A stretch of DNA of 33,922 nt, from the NCBI GenBank assembly GCA_036397875.1, contig DASWIC010000231.1, positions 1 through 33,922 of the forward strand, in the 5' to 3' direction. Source of the stretch: SG8-41 sp036397875. GTDB lineage: Bacteria > Pseudomonadota > Gammaproteobacteria > Burkholderiales > SG8-41. Positions within the stretch are counted from its first letter, which is position 1. Every line of letters starts with the position of its first letter. The position numbers were made by a program, and so were the translations under genes. Positions 14,129 through 23,180 of the stretch are shown here, one piece after another. The notes under the pieces were generated by a model. It was not told the DNA's origin. It saw only the letters and a list, made by a program, of their open reading frames with translations, and made no database searches.

Positions 14129-16696
14129 ATGCGAAGACTCGATTTCTGGCGAGCCGACTGGTTTCTGGGGGTAGTGGTCGCGCTGGTCGTTCTGGCCTTG
14201 TCGGGACGCGACCTCATTCAGAGCCTGGAGCGCAAGGCCTACGACCTCGGTGTGCAGGCGGCGACGCGGGTGCCGTCGGACCAAGTTGCCGTCATCGCGA
14301 TCGACGACTCGAGCATCGCCAACATCGGGCGCTGGCCGTGGTCGCGCGAGGTCCACGCCAGAATGGTCGACGTTCTGGCCGGCGCAAAGGCCAGGATCAT
14401 CGTCCACAGCACGCTGTTCTTCGAGCCCCAGCTCGACCCCGGGCTCGCCTACATCGGGAAACTCCTCGAGCTCTACCGGCACATCCCGCAGACCGGCACG
14501 GCGCCGCCCGGGCTGACGGAGCTCGGCGAGCTGCTCACCGAGGCGGAGCAGGCGCTCAATCCGGACCGCAAGCTCGCGGACAGCCTCAAGCGCGCGGGCA
14601 ACGTCCTGCTGCCGATGCTGTTCCAGGCGCTGGCCGAGCCGCAAGGCGCCCCCGATCCGAAGCGGCCGCTGCCGGAATACGCGCTCAGAAACAGCCTCGC
14701 CCCGAGGCTGCCGGGAAACGATGAGCTGACGCTGCCGGGGATCGGGCCGATCTTTCCCATCCCTGAGCTGGGCGTCAACGCGGCCGCGATCGGCCATCTC
14801 AACGCCAGCAACGACGTGGATGGCGCGGTGCGCGCCGAGCCGTTGCTCATCCGCCACTATGACCAGTATTTTCCATCGCTGGCGCTGATGACCGCGGCGA
14901 GCAGCCTCAACCTCCAGGTGGCGGACATCAAGCCGCAGCTGGGCGAGGCCGTGCAGCTCGGGCGCCTCGTCATCCGGACCGACCCCGAGCTGCGCATGTA
15001 CACGTTTTTCTACGCCGACCGCGACAACCGTCCGGCATTTCCCGTCGATTCTTTCTTCGACGTCTATAGCGGAAAGATCCCCGCGGCCAAGTACCAGGAC
15101 AAGATCGTGCTGATCGGCGCCACCGCGGCCGGTCTCGGCACCGCCCAGGTGACGCCGGTATCGCCGGCGACCGCGCCGGTGCTGACTCTCGCGCACACGG
15201 TCTCGAGCATCCTCGGCGGGCACTTCTTCGTGACGCCTGCGTGGGGCATCGCGGTCGAGAAGGCCGTGTACCTCGTGATGGCGCTGTATCTCATCGTGCT
15301 GCTGCCGCGGCTCAAGGCGGCGGTCGCCGGGCTCGCGAGCCTTATCCTCGGCGTCGCGCTCATCGTTGCGCACTTCACGCTGATGGTGACCCAGCTGATG
15401 TGGCTGCAGCTCATGGCGCCGTTGACCCTGCTCGCGGTAGGTTACGCCGCGCTCATCACCAAGCGCTTTCTCGTCACCGAGCGCGGCAAGGAAAAATCGG
15501 ACATCGAGTCCGCGCAGAGCAACCGCATGCTCGGCCTCGCCTACCAGGGACAGGGGCAGCTCGATACCGCATTCGACAGCTTCCGGAAGCTGCCGATGGA
15601 CGACGGCGTGATGGACCTGCTCTACAACCTCGCGCTCGATTTCGAGCGCAAGCGCCAGTTCAACAAGGCGGAATCGGTGTTCCGCTACATGGCGGACTAC
15701 AACCCCAAGTTCCGGGATCTGGCGAGCCGCCTCAAACGCGCCACGGCGCTGTCGGAAACCGTGATGCTCGGGGCGGGCGGCGGTCACCCCGGCGGCACGT
15801 TGATCCTGCCCGGCGGGGGCGTGGAGAAGCCCATGCTCGGCCGCTACCAGGTGGAAAAGGAGCTCGGCAAGGGCGCGATGGGGGTCGTCTATCAGGGAAA
15901 AGACCCCAAGATCGGGCGCGTGGTTGCCATCAAGACCCTGGCGCTGTCCCAGGAGTTCGAGCCGAGCGAGCTGAAGGACGTGAAGGAGCGCTTTTTCCGC
16001 GAGGCGGAGACCGCGGGACGCCTGACGCACCCCAATATCGTGACCATCTACGATGCCGGCGAGGAGCACGATCTCGCCTACATCGCGATGGAATTCCTCA
16101 AGGGCAAGGACCTTACCCTGTTCAACAGGCCCGGCAGCCTGCTGCCGCTGGACAAGGCGTTGTCGATCGCGGCGCGCGTGGCCGAGGCGCTCGCCTACGC
16201 CCACAAGAACAACGTCGTGCACCGGGACATCAAGCCCGCGAACATCATGTACGAGCCGGCGTCCGACAGCGTCAAGGTCACGGACTTCGGCATTGCGCGC
16301 ATCACCGATTCCTCCAAGACCAAGACCGGCATGGTCCTGGGCACCCCGTCCTACATGTCGCCGGAACAGCTCGCCGGCAGGAAGATCGAGGGCAGCTCGG
16401 ACCTGTTCTCGCTCGGGGTGACGTTCTACCAGCTCGCCTGCGGTAGCCTGCCGTTCGAGGGCGAATCGATGGCTCAGCTCATGTTCAAGATCGCCAACGA
16501 GCCGCACGCGGACATCCGCACCCGGAACGCGCAGCTGCCCGCGTGCGTCGCCGCGATCGTCAACAAGGCCCTTGCGAAGAACCCGGAACAGCGGTATCAG
16601 GACGGCGAGCAGATGGCGAGAGCGTTGAACCTGTGCCTGCAAAGCCTGCCCGGGTCCCGGGCGGCGGCGCAGCACGCGCCGGCGGCAGGCTCCTAG
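14129..16696 (+). CDS. CHASE2 sensor serine/threonine protein kinase
   Basis: Transmembrane receptor kinase of 855 residues. Order: TM helix (about 10-24), extracytoplasmic CHASE2 domain (about 30-370, with VAVIAIDDSSIANIGRWPWSR at its start), three TM helices (about 375-447), a cytoplasmic linker with TPR-like helices (about 460-545), then a Hanks-type kinase domain (about 572-835). All catalytic elements are present: glycine loop G580-x-G582-x2-G585, Lys602 in VAIK, HRDIKPAN (Asp700, Asn705), DFG (Asp719) and GTPSYMSPEQ. The activation loop TDSSKTKTGMVLGT offers Ser/Thr sites for autophosphorylation. Start ATG 14129 has AGGGG-like purines just upstream. The PP2C phosphatase and FHA genes follow within 12 and 17 bases, giving a kinase-phosphatase-reader set. 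The CHASE2 ligand is unknown. Confidence 0.93.
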   Translation: MRRLDFWRADWFLGVVVALVVLALSGRDLIQSLERKAYDLGVQAATRVPSDQVAVIAIDDSSIANIGRWPWSREVHARMVDVLAGAKARIIVHSTLFFEPQLDPGLAYIGKLLELYRHIPQTGTAPPGLTELGELLTEAEQALNPDRKLADSLKRAGNVLLPMLFQALAEPQGAPDPKRPLPEYALRNSLAPRLPGNDELTLPGIGPIFPIPELGVNAAAIGHLNASNDVDGAVRAEPLLIRHYDQYFPSLALMTAASSLNLQVADIKPQLGEAVQLGRLVIRTDPELRMYTFFYADRDNRPAFPVDSFFDVYSGKIPAAKYQDKIVLIGATAAGLGTAQVTPVSPATAPVLTLAHTVSSILGGHFFVTPAWGIAVEKAVYLVMALYLIVLLPRLKAAVAGLASLILGVALIVAHFTLMVTQLMWLQLMAPLTLLAVGYAALITKRFLVTERGKEKSDIESAQSNRMLGLAYQGQGQLDTAFDSFRKLPMDDGVMDLLYNLALDFERKRQFNKAESVFRYMADYNPKFRDLASRLKRATALSETVMLGAGGGHPGGTLILPGGGVEKPMLGRYQVEKELGKGAMGVVYQGKDPKIGRVVAIKTLALSQEFEPSELKDVKERFFREAETAGRLTHPNIVTIYDAGEEHDLAYIAMEFLKGKDLTLFNRPGSLLPLDKALSIAARVAEALAYAHKNNVVHRDIKPANIMYEPASDSVKVTDFGIARITDSSKTKTGMVLGTPSYMSPEQLAGRKIEGSSDLFSLGVTFYQLACGSLPFEGESMAQLMFKIANEPHADIRTRNAQLPACVAAIVNKALAKNPEQRYQDGEQMARALNLCLQSLPGSRAAAQHAPAAGS

Positions 16697-16708
16697 GCGC
16701 GACGCGCG

Positions 16709-17524
16709 ATGATCAATCTCAGCTCGGTGCTCGAGGTCGTCACCGCCACCCACCCCGGGATGGTGAGGTCGCACAACGAGGACAGCCTCGCGGCCGAAGC
16801 GGGGATCGGCCTGGCGGTGCTCGCCGACGGGATGGGGGGCTACAACGCCGGGGAGGTCGCCAGCGGCATCGCGGTCGAGCTGATCCGCACCGAGATGAAG
16901 AAGGCGCTTGCCGGCAAGAGCCCCGAGGAGTTGAACGGCAAGGACGCCGAGCGGCTGATCATGACCTACGCGACCCGCGCCAACAGCGCGATCTACCAGG
17001 CGTCGCAAAGCCAGCCCCAGTATTCGGGCATGGGCACGACGCTGGTCGTTGCGCTGTGGCACGACAACCAGATCTCGGTCGGGCACATCGGCGACTCGCG
17101 CCTCTACCGGCTGCGCGACGGCGCGCTGGAGCAGATCACGCGCGACCATTCTTTGTTGCAGGAACAGATAGATAGCGGCATGATTACCCGGGAGCAGGCG
17201 CGGCATTCCCAGAACAAGAACCTGGTCACGCGCGCCGTCGGCATCGACCCGGAGGTGGAGACGGAGGTGCACACCTACTCCGTCCAGCCGGGCGACATGT
17301 ACCTGCTGTGCTCCGACGGGCTGTCCGACATGGTGCCGGACGAGGATGTCCAGTTGACGCTGGAGTCGCTTGCCTCCAACCTGCCGCTCGCGGCGGAGCA
17401 GCTGGTGCAACAGGCAAACGACAATGGAGGGCGCGACAATATTTCGGTGATAGTGGTGCGGATCGCGAAGGATTACCGGGCCCGCACCGGCTTGCTGGAC
17501 AAAGTGAAGGCTTGGCTCAAATAG
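16709..17524 (+). CDS. PP2C-family serine/threonine protein phosphatase
   Basis: Soluble metal-dependent phosphatase of 271 residues, the Stp/PrpC type. All metal and catalytic motifs are visible: RSHNEDS near residue 20, ADGMGGYNAGEVAS near 39-52, GMGTTLV, GHIGDSRLYRLRDG, DHSLL, VTRAVG, CSDGLSDMV near 200, and NDNGGRDNISVIVV near the end. It should remove phosphates placed by the kinase encoded just upstream (12-base gap) and so reset the pathway. Start ATG 16709 lies in GGCGCGACGCGCGATG, without a good ribosome site, which suggests translational coupling to the kinase gene. No unusual features apart from a short basic tail ending in KVKAWLK. Confidence 0.95.
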   Translation: MINLSSVLEVVTATHPGMVRSHNEDSLAAEAGIGLAVLADGMGGYNAGEVASGIAVELIRTEMKKALAGKSPEELNGKDAERLIMTYATRANSAIYQASQSQPQYSGMGTTLVVALWHDNQISVGHIGDSRLYRLRDGALEQITRDHSLLQEQIDSGMITREQARHSQNKNLVTRAVGIDPEVETEVHTYSVQPGDMYLLCSDGLSDMVPDEDVQLTLESLASNLPLAAEQLVQQANDNGGRDNISVIVVRIAKDYRARTGLLDKVKAWLK

Positions 17525-17541
17525 AAGGCGGGGATACCACC

Positions 17542-18318
17542 ATGGCGAAGTTGATTCTCAGTCTGGAAGGGTCGGTGATCAGGGAGATCCCTCTCGACAA
17601 GGAGCGCATCACGATCGGCCGCCGGCCGCAAAACGACATCCAGATCGAGAATCTGGCGGTGAGCGGAGAGCACGCCTGCATCGTCACTATCCTCAACGAC
17701 TCGTTCCTCGAGGACCTGGGCAGCACCAACGGCACGCTGGTCAACGGCAATCCGATCAAGAAGCACATCCTGCAGAACAACGACGTGGTCGAGATCGGCA
17801 AATACAAGATGAAGTACGTGGTCGAGCTGGCCGCCGCCGGGCATGCCCCGCAGGATGATTTCGAGAGGACGATGGTGATGAAGTCCACGCCGGGGAGGCC
17901 GGCCGCGACGAGGCCCGCGGCCCCGCCGACGCCGCCGCCCACCGCGTCAAGACCCGCCGCGGGCCCGCTGACAGCGCCACCTCCACCTCCACCCCCACCC
18001 CGGCAACCGGCGGCCGCCCCTGCCGCTCAGAAGCCGGCGACGGCCGAAGGGCAGCCGCTTGCCGCGCTGCAACTGTTAACCGGACCCAATGCGGGCAAGG
18101 AGATCGAGCTCACCAAGAACCTCACCACTCTGGGCAGGCCGGGGGTGCAGGTGGCCGTGATCACGCGGCGCCCGCAGGGCTACTTCCTCACCCACGTCGA
18201 GGGCGGGACCTTTCCGGTGTTGAACGGCAAGGCGATCGACGCCCAGGCGCGGCAGTTGGGCGACCACGACGTGATCGAACTGGCAGGGGTCAAGATGGAG
18301 TTTTTCCTCAAGCGGTAG
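17542..18318 (+). CDS. FHA-domain protein with a second, degenerate FHA-like domain
   Basis: 258 residues. The N-terminal FHA domain (about 1-95) is canonical for phosphothreonine binding: G26-R27, S41-x2-H44 and GSTNG with N63. A linker rich in Pro and Ala follows (about 115-170, with an eight-proline run), then a second FHA-like fold (about 172-258). This keeps LGRPG and LNGK but shows TRRPQG where Ser-x2-His is expected, so it may not bind phosphopeptides. DDFERTMVM just after FHA1 has a threonine (T110) in an acidic context, a possible target of the upstream kinase. Start ATG 17542 follows GAAGGCGGGG. Likely the reader or adaptor of the kinase-phosphatase pair; no enzymatic domain. Confidence 0.92.
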   Translation: MAKLILSLEGSVIREIPLDKERITIGRRPQNDIQIENLAVSGEHACIVTILNDSFLEDLGSTNGTLVNGNPIKKHILQNNDVVEIGKYKMKYVVELAAAGHAPQDDFERTMVMKSTPGRPAATRPAAPPTPPPTASRPAAGPLTAPPPPPPPPRQPAAAPAAQKPATAEGQPLAALQLLTGPNAGKEIELTKNLTTLGRPGVQVAVITRRPQGYFLTHVEGGTFPVLNGKAIDAQARQLGDHDVIELAGVKMEFFLKR

Positions 18319-18342
18319 CACCGGCCGCCCTCGGGACCGCGC

Positions 18343-20601
18343 GTGCTGGACATGATCAAGAAGCATCGGGCGCGGTTCATCATCGGCATCGTCGTGGTCC
18401 TGGTGTTCCTCGCCAACGCGATCGAGCTGGGGGGAATGCGGCTGCCGTTGCTGGCGAACCTCGAGGCGATCGTCTACGACACGCGGCTGCGGCTCACCAT
18501 GCCGCAAACGGTCGATCCCCGCATCGTCATTCTGGACATCGACGAGAAGAGCCTCGCGGAACGGGAGCAGGGCGGCGAAGGCCGCTGGCCGTGGCCGCGC
18601 GACCGGCTGGGACTGCTCATGGACAAGCTGTTCAACAGCTACGAGGTGGCGGTGGTCGGCTTCGACGTGGTATTCGCCGAGCGCGACGAGTCCTCGGGCA
18701 TACGCGTGCTCGAGCGGCTCTCCGAGCGCGAGTTGCGCGACGTCGCTCCCTTCCAGGCCGCGCTCCGGCAGTTGAGGCCCCAGCTCGATTACGACGACAT
18801 TTTCGCCCGCAAGATCCAGGGCCGGCCGGTGGTGATGGGCTACATCCTCCTCGAAATGGACGCGACGACGTTGCAGAGGAAGGGGATGCTGCCCGCGCCG
18901 GTATTGACGGCGGAGTCCTTGAAAGGCCGCAACGTAGCGACGACCTCGTGGGGCGGGTACACGGCGAACCTGGATGTACTGCAGAAGGCCGCGGCTAGCG
19001 CTGGCCATTTCAATTCGCGCACCGACCAGGACGGGGTCATCCGGCGTGTGCCGATGCTGGTGGAGTACAACGGCGGTTATTACGAGCCTCTGTCCCTCGC
19101 CATGGTTCGCGTGCTGCTCGGCTCGCCGCCAGTGGTCGCGATCGGGCCCGAGAAGGGCCTCGCGCCGAAAGGCTACCCCGAGCTCGAATGGCTGGAGGTC
19201 GGGCCCATCAGAATCCCCGTCGATGACGAGGCGGCGGCGCTCGTGCCCTACCGCGGGCGCAAGGGGAGCTTCAACTATTTTTCCATCGTGGACGTGATGA
19301 ACGAGCGCGTCGCCCCGGCGGAGCTGAAAGGCAAGATCGTGCTCGTCGGCACGACCGCCCCCGGCCTGCTCGACCTGCGGGCGACGCCCGTAGAACCCGT
19401 CTATCCCGGAGTCGAAGTCCATGCCAACATGATTTCGGGCATGCTCGACGGCAGTATCAAGCAGCGCCCGCCGTACGTGGTGGGCGCGGAGTTCCTGCTC
19501 CTGCTCGCCTCGGGACTGGCAATGGCCCTGCTGCTGCCGCTGCTGGGCCCCCTCGTCTCCGCGCTCGCCACGCTCGGGGTGCTCGCGGCGGTGCTGGCGG
19601 TGAACGTGGTGGTGTTCGAGCATGTCGCCCTGGTGCTGCCGCTCGCCTCCGGGCTCGTCATGATCCTGCTGCTGTTTACACTCAACATGGCCTACGGCTT
19701 TTTTGTCGAGGCGCGCGGCCTGCGCCAGATCACGGGGCTCTTCGGGCAGTACGTGCCGCCCGAGCTGGTCGACGAGATGGCGCGCAACCCCGAGCGCTTC
19801 AACATGGCGCCGCGCGAGCAGGAGCTGACGGTGCTGTTCTCCGACGTGCGCGGATTCACGACCATCTCCGAGAGCCTGTCGCCCGAGGACCTTTCGGCTT
19901 ACATCAACGAGTACCTGACCAACATGAGCCTGGTCATCCGCGAGCGGCACCGCGGCACGCTCGACAAGTACATCGGCGATGCGATCATGGCGTTCTGGGG
20001 CGCCCCGGTCGGCGATCCCCAGCACGCGCGCAACGGCGTGCTCGCGGCGCTGGGCATGCAGAGCGAAGCGAAGGCGCTCAACGAAAAATTCCGCGCGCGC
20101 GGATGGCCCACGTTCAAGATCGGCATCGGCGTGAATTCGGGCGTCATGCGCGTCGGCGACATGGGCTCCAAGATCCGCAAGGCCTACACGGTGATGGGCG
20201 ACGCGGTGAACATCGCATCGCGCCTCGAAGGCATCACAAAACAGTACGGGGCTGATATTATTGTCGGCGATGGCACGCGCCGGCTGATATCCGGCTTCGT
20301 CGTGCGCGAGGTCGACCGGGTGCGCGTGAAAGGCAAGGACGAGCCGGTGACCATCTACGAGCCGCTCGGTCTGGAAGGGCAGGTGGACCCAGCCAGGCAG
20401 GATGAAATAGTGTTGTGGAATCAGGCGCTTAGGCTGTACCGCCACCAGGATTGGGATCGCGCCGAGCTCCAGCTGCTCAATCTGCGCAAGCGGGCGCCGG
20501 AGAGCGAAATGGTTGAGTTGTTCATCGAGCGCATCGCGCACTATCGCGCGCATCCGCCCGGGGCGGGTTGGGATGGCGCCTGGACCTTTGAAACCAAGTA
20601 G
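18343..20601 (+). CDS. CHASE2 sensor adenylate cyclase (class III)
   Basis: 752 residues: TM helix (about 11-28), extracytoplasmic CHASE2 domain (about 35-370), three TM helices (about 380-450), class III cyclase domain (about 490-640), and a helical tail with a TPR-like motif (about 680-735). Catalytic residues are complete: metal-binding Asp501 (FSDVRGFT) and Asp546 (KYIGDAIMAFW), and transition-state Asn623 and Arg627 (VNIASR). The base-selecting pair is Lys542 and Thr616, the combination known from Anabaena CyaB1, so ATP rather than GTP is the expected substrate. The GTG at 18343 was used; ATG 18352 is three codons later. It lies 24 bases after the FHA gene, so it is probably the last gene of the signalling operon. 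Its cAMP could reach Crp-family regulators, but no link is shown. Confidence 0.93.
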   Translation: MLDMIKKHRARFIIGIVVVLVFLANAIELGGMRLPLLANLEAIVYDTRLRLTMPQTVDPRIVILDIDEKSLAEREQGGEGRWPWPRDRLGLLMDKLFNSYEVAVVGFDVVFAERDESSGIRVLERLSERELRDVAPFQAALRQLRPQLDYDDIFARKIQGRPVVMGYILLEMDATTLQRKGMLPAPVLTAESLKGRNVATTSWGGYTANLDVLQKAAASAGHFNSRTDQDGVIRRVPMLVEYNGGYYEPLSLAMVRVLLGSPPVVAIGPEKGLAPKGYPELEWLEVGPIRIPVDDEAAALVPYRGRKGSFNYFSIVDVMNERVAPAELKGKIVLVGTTAPGLLDLRATPVEPVYPGVEVHANMISGMLDGSIKQRPPYVVGAEFLLLLASGLAMALLLPLLGPLVSALATLGVLAAVLAVNVVVFEHVALVLPLASGLVMILLLFTLNMAYGFFVEARGLRQITGLFGQYVPPELVDEMARNPERFNMAPREQELTVLFSDVRGFTTISESLSPEDLSAYINEYLTNMSLVIRERHRGTLDKYIGDAIMAFWGAPVGDPQHARNGVLAALGMQSEAKALNEKFRARGWPTFKIGIGVNSGVMRVGDMGSKIRKAYTVMGDAVNIASRLEGITKQYGADIIVGDGTRRLISGFVVREVDRVRVKGKDEPVTIYEPLGLEGQVDPARQDEIVLWNQALRLYRHQDWDRAELQLLNLRKRAPESEMVELFIERIAHYRAHPPGAGWDGAWTFETK

Positions 20602-20671
20602 CCTCAGGCTCCGGCACGCCGGCCGCTCGGGTTACGGGAGTCTGGAAAAACGATGAATATTCACGCGGTAC

Positions 20672-20687
20672 TGGCACGATTCTCGCT
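20672..20687 (+). promoter_or_regulatory. Near-consensus sigma54 promoter before the GAF-ATPase gene
   Basis: TGGCACGATTCTCGCT, with the -24 GG at 20673-20674 and the -12 GC at 20685-20686, exactly 12 bases apart. One mismatch (TCGC for TTGC) to the consensus. The predicted start point is near 20698, about 107 bases before ATG 20805. It resembles the pilA promoter at 27623-27639, even sharing GGCACGAT. The rest of the 203-base gap shows nothing else I can name. Confidence 0.5.
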
Positions 20688-20804
20688 GGTTTTCCGGGGT
20701 TCCACGGCGGTATTTCCGCGTTCGACGCGCCCGCGTTCCACGATGCGGGGCAGGAATCAGGGCACGGCCGCCAGCGGGGCAGTCACGAACGGGTCGGGGG
20801 CCTT

Positions 20805-23180
20805 ATGAGCAGCGTACTCCAGAGCAAGCCGGTCAGCCGCGACAGCCTGGCGGAGAAGCTGAATTTCCAGCAGAAGCTGCAGGCGGTCACCAACAAGATC
20901 CACGCGACGAAGAACATCGACGAGATCATCCTCGAGCTGTCGCAGGAACTGTGCAGCCTGTTCAGCGCCGACCGGCTGACGATCTACCTCGCGAGCGAGG
21001 ACCGGGGTTCGATCATCTCCAAGGTGAAGACCGGCCTCAACTCCTTCAAGGACATCAAGCTGCCGGTCAACGAGCAGTCGATCGCGGGCTTCGTGGCCTG
21101 TAACAAGCGCGTGGTCAATATCCGTGACGTCTACGATGACGTGGAGCTGAAGTCGTACAGTCCGCAGCTGAACTTCCTCAAGGCGGTCGATGCTAAGACC
21201 GGCTACCGGACGAAACAGTTGCTGGTCGCGCCGGTGACCGAGGGCAAGGGGAAGGAGCTGATCGGCGTGGTGCAGATCATCAATTACAAGGGGGGCCAGA
21301 CCTTCCCGCCGGCCATGGAGGAAGGCGTGGTGCAGCTGTGCGAGACGCTCGCGATCGCGTTCCGCCAGCGCCAGGGCTCGATGATGACGGTGCGCACCAA
21401 GTACGACGGCCTCGTCACCAATGCGGTGATTTCGGCGGAAGAGCTCGAGCTGGCGCAGCGCTCGGCGCGGCGCAAGAACCTCGACATGGAGACGGTCCTG
21501 ATCGAGGAATTCAAGGTCAAGCTCCCGGCGCTGGGCGAGGCGCTGGCCGCCTATTTCGGCGTGCCCTACGAGCCGTTCAAGACGGACCGGATCAAGTCGC
21601 CCGAGCTCATCAAGAACATGAGCCGCGACTTCTGCAAGACCAATCACTGGGCCCCGGTCGAGGACAGCAAGGACGGCATCGTGATCGTGGCCACCGATCC
21701 GGAGCGGATCAAGGCCTCGAAGATGGTCAACAACATCTATCCCAAGAGCCGGATCGTCTACCGGGTGATCACCAATCGCGAGTTCGACCAGACGCTCGAC
21801 CAGTTGTTCGGCGGCGGCGGGCTCGGCGGCGATCCCGGCGACATCGGCGACATACTCGGCACGCTCGACGACGAGGAAAGCGTGTTCGTCGAGGGCGCGG
21901 AGGACGTGGCGACGGCCGCCGCCGACAACGAGGTCGTCAAGCTCGTCAACAAGGTGATCATCGACGCCTACCAGCAGGGCGCCTCCGATATCCATATCGA
22001 GCCCTACCCGGGAAAGGCCAAGACCGAGATCCGCTTCCGCAAGGACGGCGAGCTCATGAATTACATCGCGGTGCCGGGCAGCTACCGCAATGCGATCGCC
22101 GCGCGCCTGAAGATCATGTGCGACCTCGACATCTCCGAGCGCAGGAAGCCCCAGGACGGCAAGATCAAGTTCAAGAAGTTCGGCCCGCTCGACATCGAGC
22201 TGCGGGTCGCCACCATCCCCACGCAGGGCGGCGTGGAAGACATCGTGATGCGGATACTGTCGGCCGGCGAGCCCCTGCCGCTCGACAAGATGGGTTTCTC
22301 CAAGCGCAACCTGCGGCTGTGCAAGCAGGAGATTGACAAGCCCTATGGGCTCTTCTTCGTGTGCGGGCCGACCGGCTCGGGCAAGACCACCACGCTGCAT
22401 TCGGTGTTGGGCTACCTCAACACGCCGGAAATGAAGATCTGGACCGCGGAGGATCCGGTCGAAATCACGCAGAAAGGCCTGCGCCAGGTGCAGATGAATC
22501 CCAAGGCGGGCTTGACCTTCGCCATCGCCATGCGGGCGTTCCTGCGGGCCGACCCGGACGTGATCATGGTGGGGGAAATGCGCGACAAGGAGACGGTCTC
22601 GACCGGCATCGAGGCTTCTCTCACCGGGCACCTGGTGTTCGCCACGCTGCACACCAACAGCGCGCCGGAGTCGATCGTGCGCCTGCTCGACATGGGGATG
22701 GACCCGTTCAACTTTGCCGATGCGCTGCTCGGGGTGCTCGCCCAGCGCCTCGCCCGGCGCCTGTGCAAGTGCAAGGAGCCGCACGTCGCGACCAACGAGG
22801 AAATCCATTCGCTAATGGAGGAGTACACGCTCGAGCTGCAGAACACGACAAACTGGAAGAAGGACCCGAAGGCCGCGCGCGCCAAGGTTTTCGAGGAGTG
22901 GGTGAAGGACTTCGGCAACGACCGGGGCGAGCTCGTGCTCCACGCCGCCAAGGGGTGCGAGGTGTGCGGCAACACCGGCTACAAGGGCCGATTGGGCCTG
23001 CACGAGATGCTGATCGGCAGCGACCGCATCAAGAAGAACATCCAGGAGCACGCGCGAGTGGCGGACATGTTCGTGACGGCCCTGGAGGACGGCATGCGGA
23101 CCCTCAAGCAGGACGGCATCGAAAAGGTATTGCAGGGGATCACGGACGTCCAGCAGGTGCGTGCGGTGTGCATCAAGTAG
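20805..23180 (+). CDS. GAF-domain PilB/GspE-type secretion ATPase
   Basis: Hexameric ATPase family that powers pilus extension or type II secretion, 791 residues. An N-terminal GAF domain (about 30-190) is an extra sensor not present in ordinary PilB. Next comes a GspE N-terminal/MshEN-like region (about 200-350; ends FGVPYEPFKTDRI), then the ATPase: DIHIEPYPGKAKTEIRFRKDG, Walker A GPTGSGKTT (Lys527), the Asp box AEDPVEIT, Walker B DPDVIMVGEMRD and HTNSAPESIVRL. The Zn-binding cysteines are C654/C656 and C718/C721. Start ATG 20805; the ribosome site is only GGGGG. The HD-GYP gene overlaps its stop. No other pilus assembly genes are adjacent, though pilA lies 4.5 kb downstream. Likely a regulated or accessory PilB; secretion substrate unknown. 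Confidence 0.92.
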   Translation: MSSVLQSKPVSRDSLAEKLNFQQKLQAVTNKIHATKNIDEIILELSQELCSLFSADRLTIYLASEDRGSIISKVKTGLNSFKDIKLPVNEQSIAGFVACNKRVVNIRDVYDDVELKSYSPQLNFLKAVDAKTGYRTKQLLVAPVTEGKGKELIGVVQIINYKGGQTFPPAMEEGVVQLCETLAIAFRQRQGSMMTVRTKYDGLVTNAVISAEELELAQRSARRKNLDMETVLIEEFKVKLPALGEALAAYFGVPYEPFKTDRIKSPELIKNMSRDFCKTNHWAPVEDSKDGIVIVATDPERIKASKMVNNIYPKSRIVYRVITNREFDQTLDQLFGGGGLGGDPGDIGDILGTLDDEESVFVEGAEDVATAAADNEVVKLVNKVIIDAYQQGASDIHIEPYPGKAKTEIRFRKDGELMNYIAVPGSYRNAIAARLKIMCDLDISERRKPQDGKIKFKKFGPLDIELRVATIPTQGGVEDIVMRILSAGEPLPLDKMGFSKRNLRLCKQEIDKPYGLFFVCGPTGSGKTTTLHSVLGYLNTPEMKIWTAEDPVEITQKGLRQVQMNPKAGLTFAIAMRAFLRADPDVIMVGEMRDKETVSTGIEASLTGHLVFATLHTNSAPESIVRLLDMGMDPFNFADALLGVLAQRLARRLCKCKEPHVATNEEIHSLMEEYTLELQNTTNWKKDPKAARAKVFEEWVKDFGNDRGELVLHAAKGCEVCGNTGYKGRLGLHEMLIGSDRIKKNIQEHARVADMFVTALEDGMRTLKQDGIEKVLQGITDVQQVRAVCIK

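Noticed and set aside
14117..17410. Minus-strand open frame of 1097 codons across the kinase and phosphatase genes
   Set aside because: A mirror of the GC-rich codon bias of the true plus-strand genes. The translation is Arg/His/Asp-rich and low in hydrophobic order, and the plus strand has intact kinase and phosphatase motifs.
17975..18002. CACCTCCACC-type short tandem repeat
   Set aside because: It only encodes the polyproline run in the FHA protein linker; it is not a separate repeat element or CRISPR.
18076..20553. Minus-strand open frame of 825 codons across the cyclase gene
   Set aside because: Same codon-bias artefact; the cyclase on the plus strand is complete with all catalytic residues.
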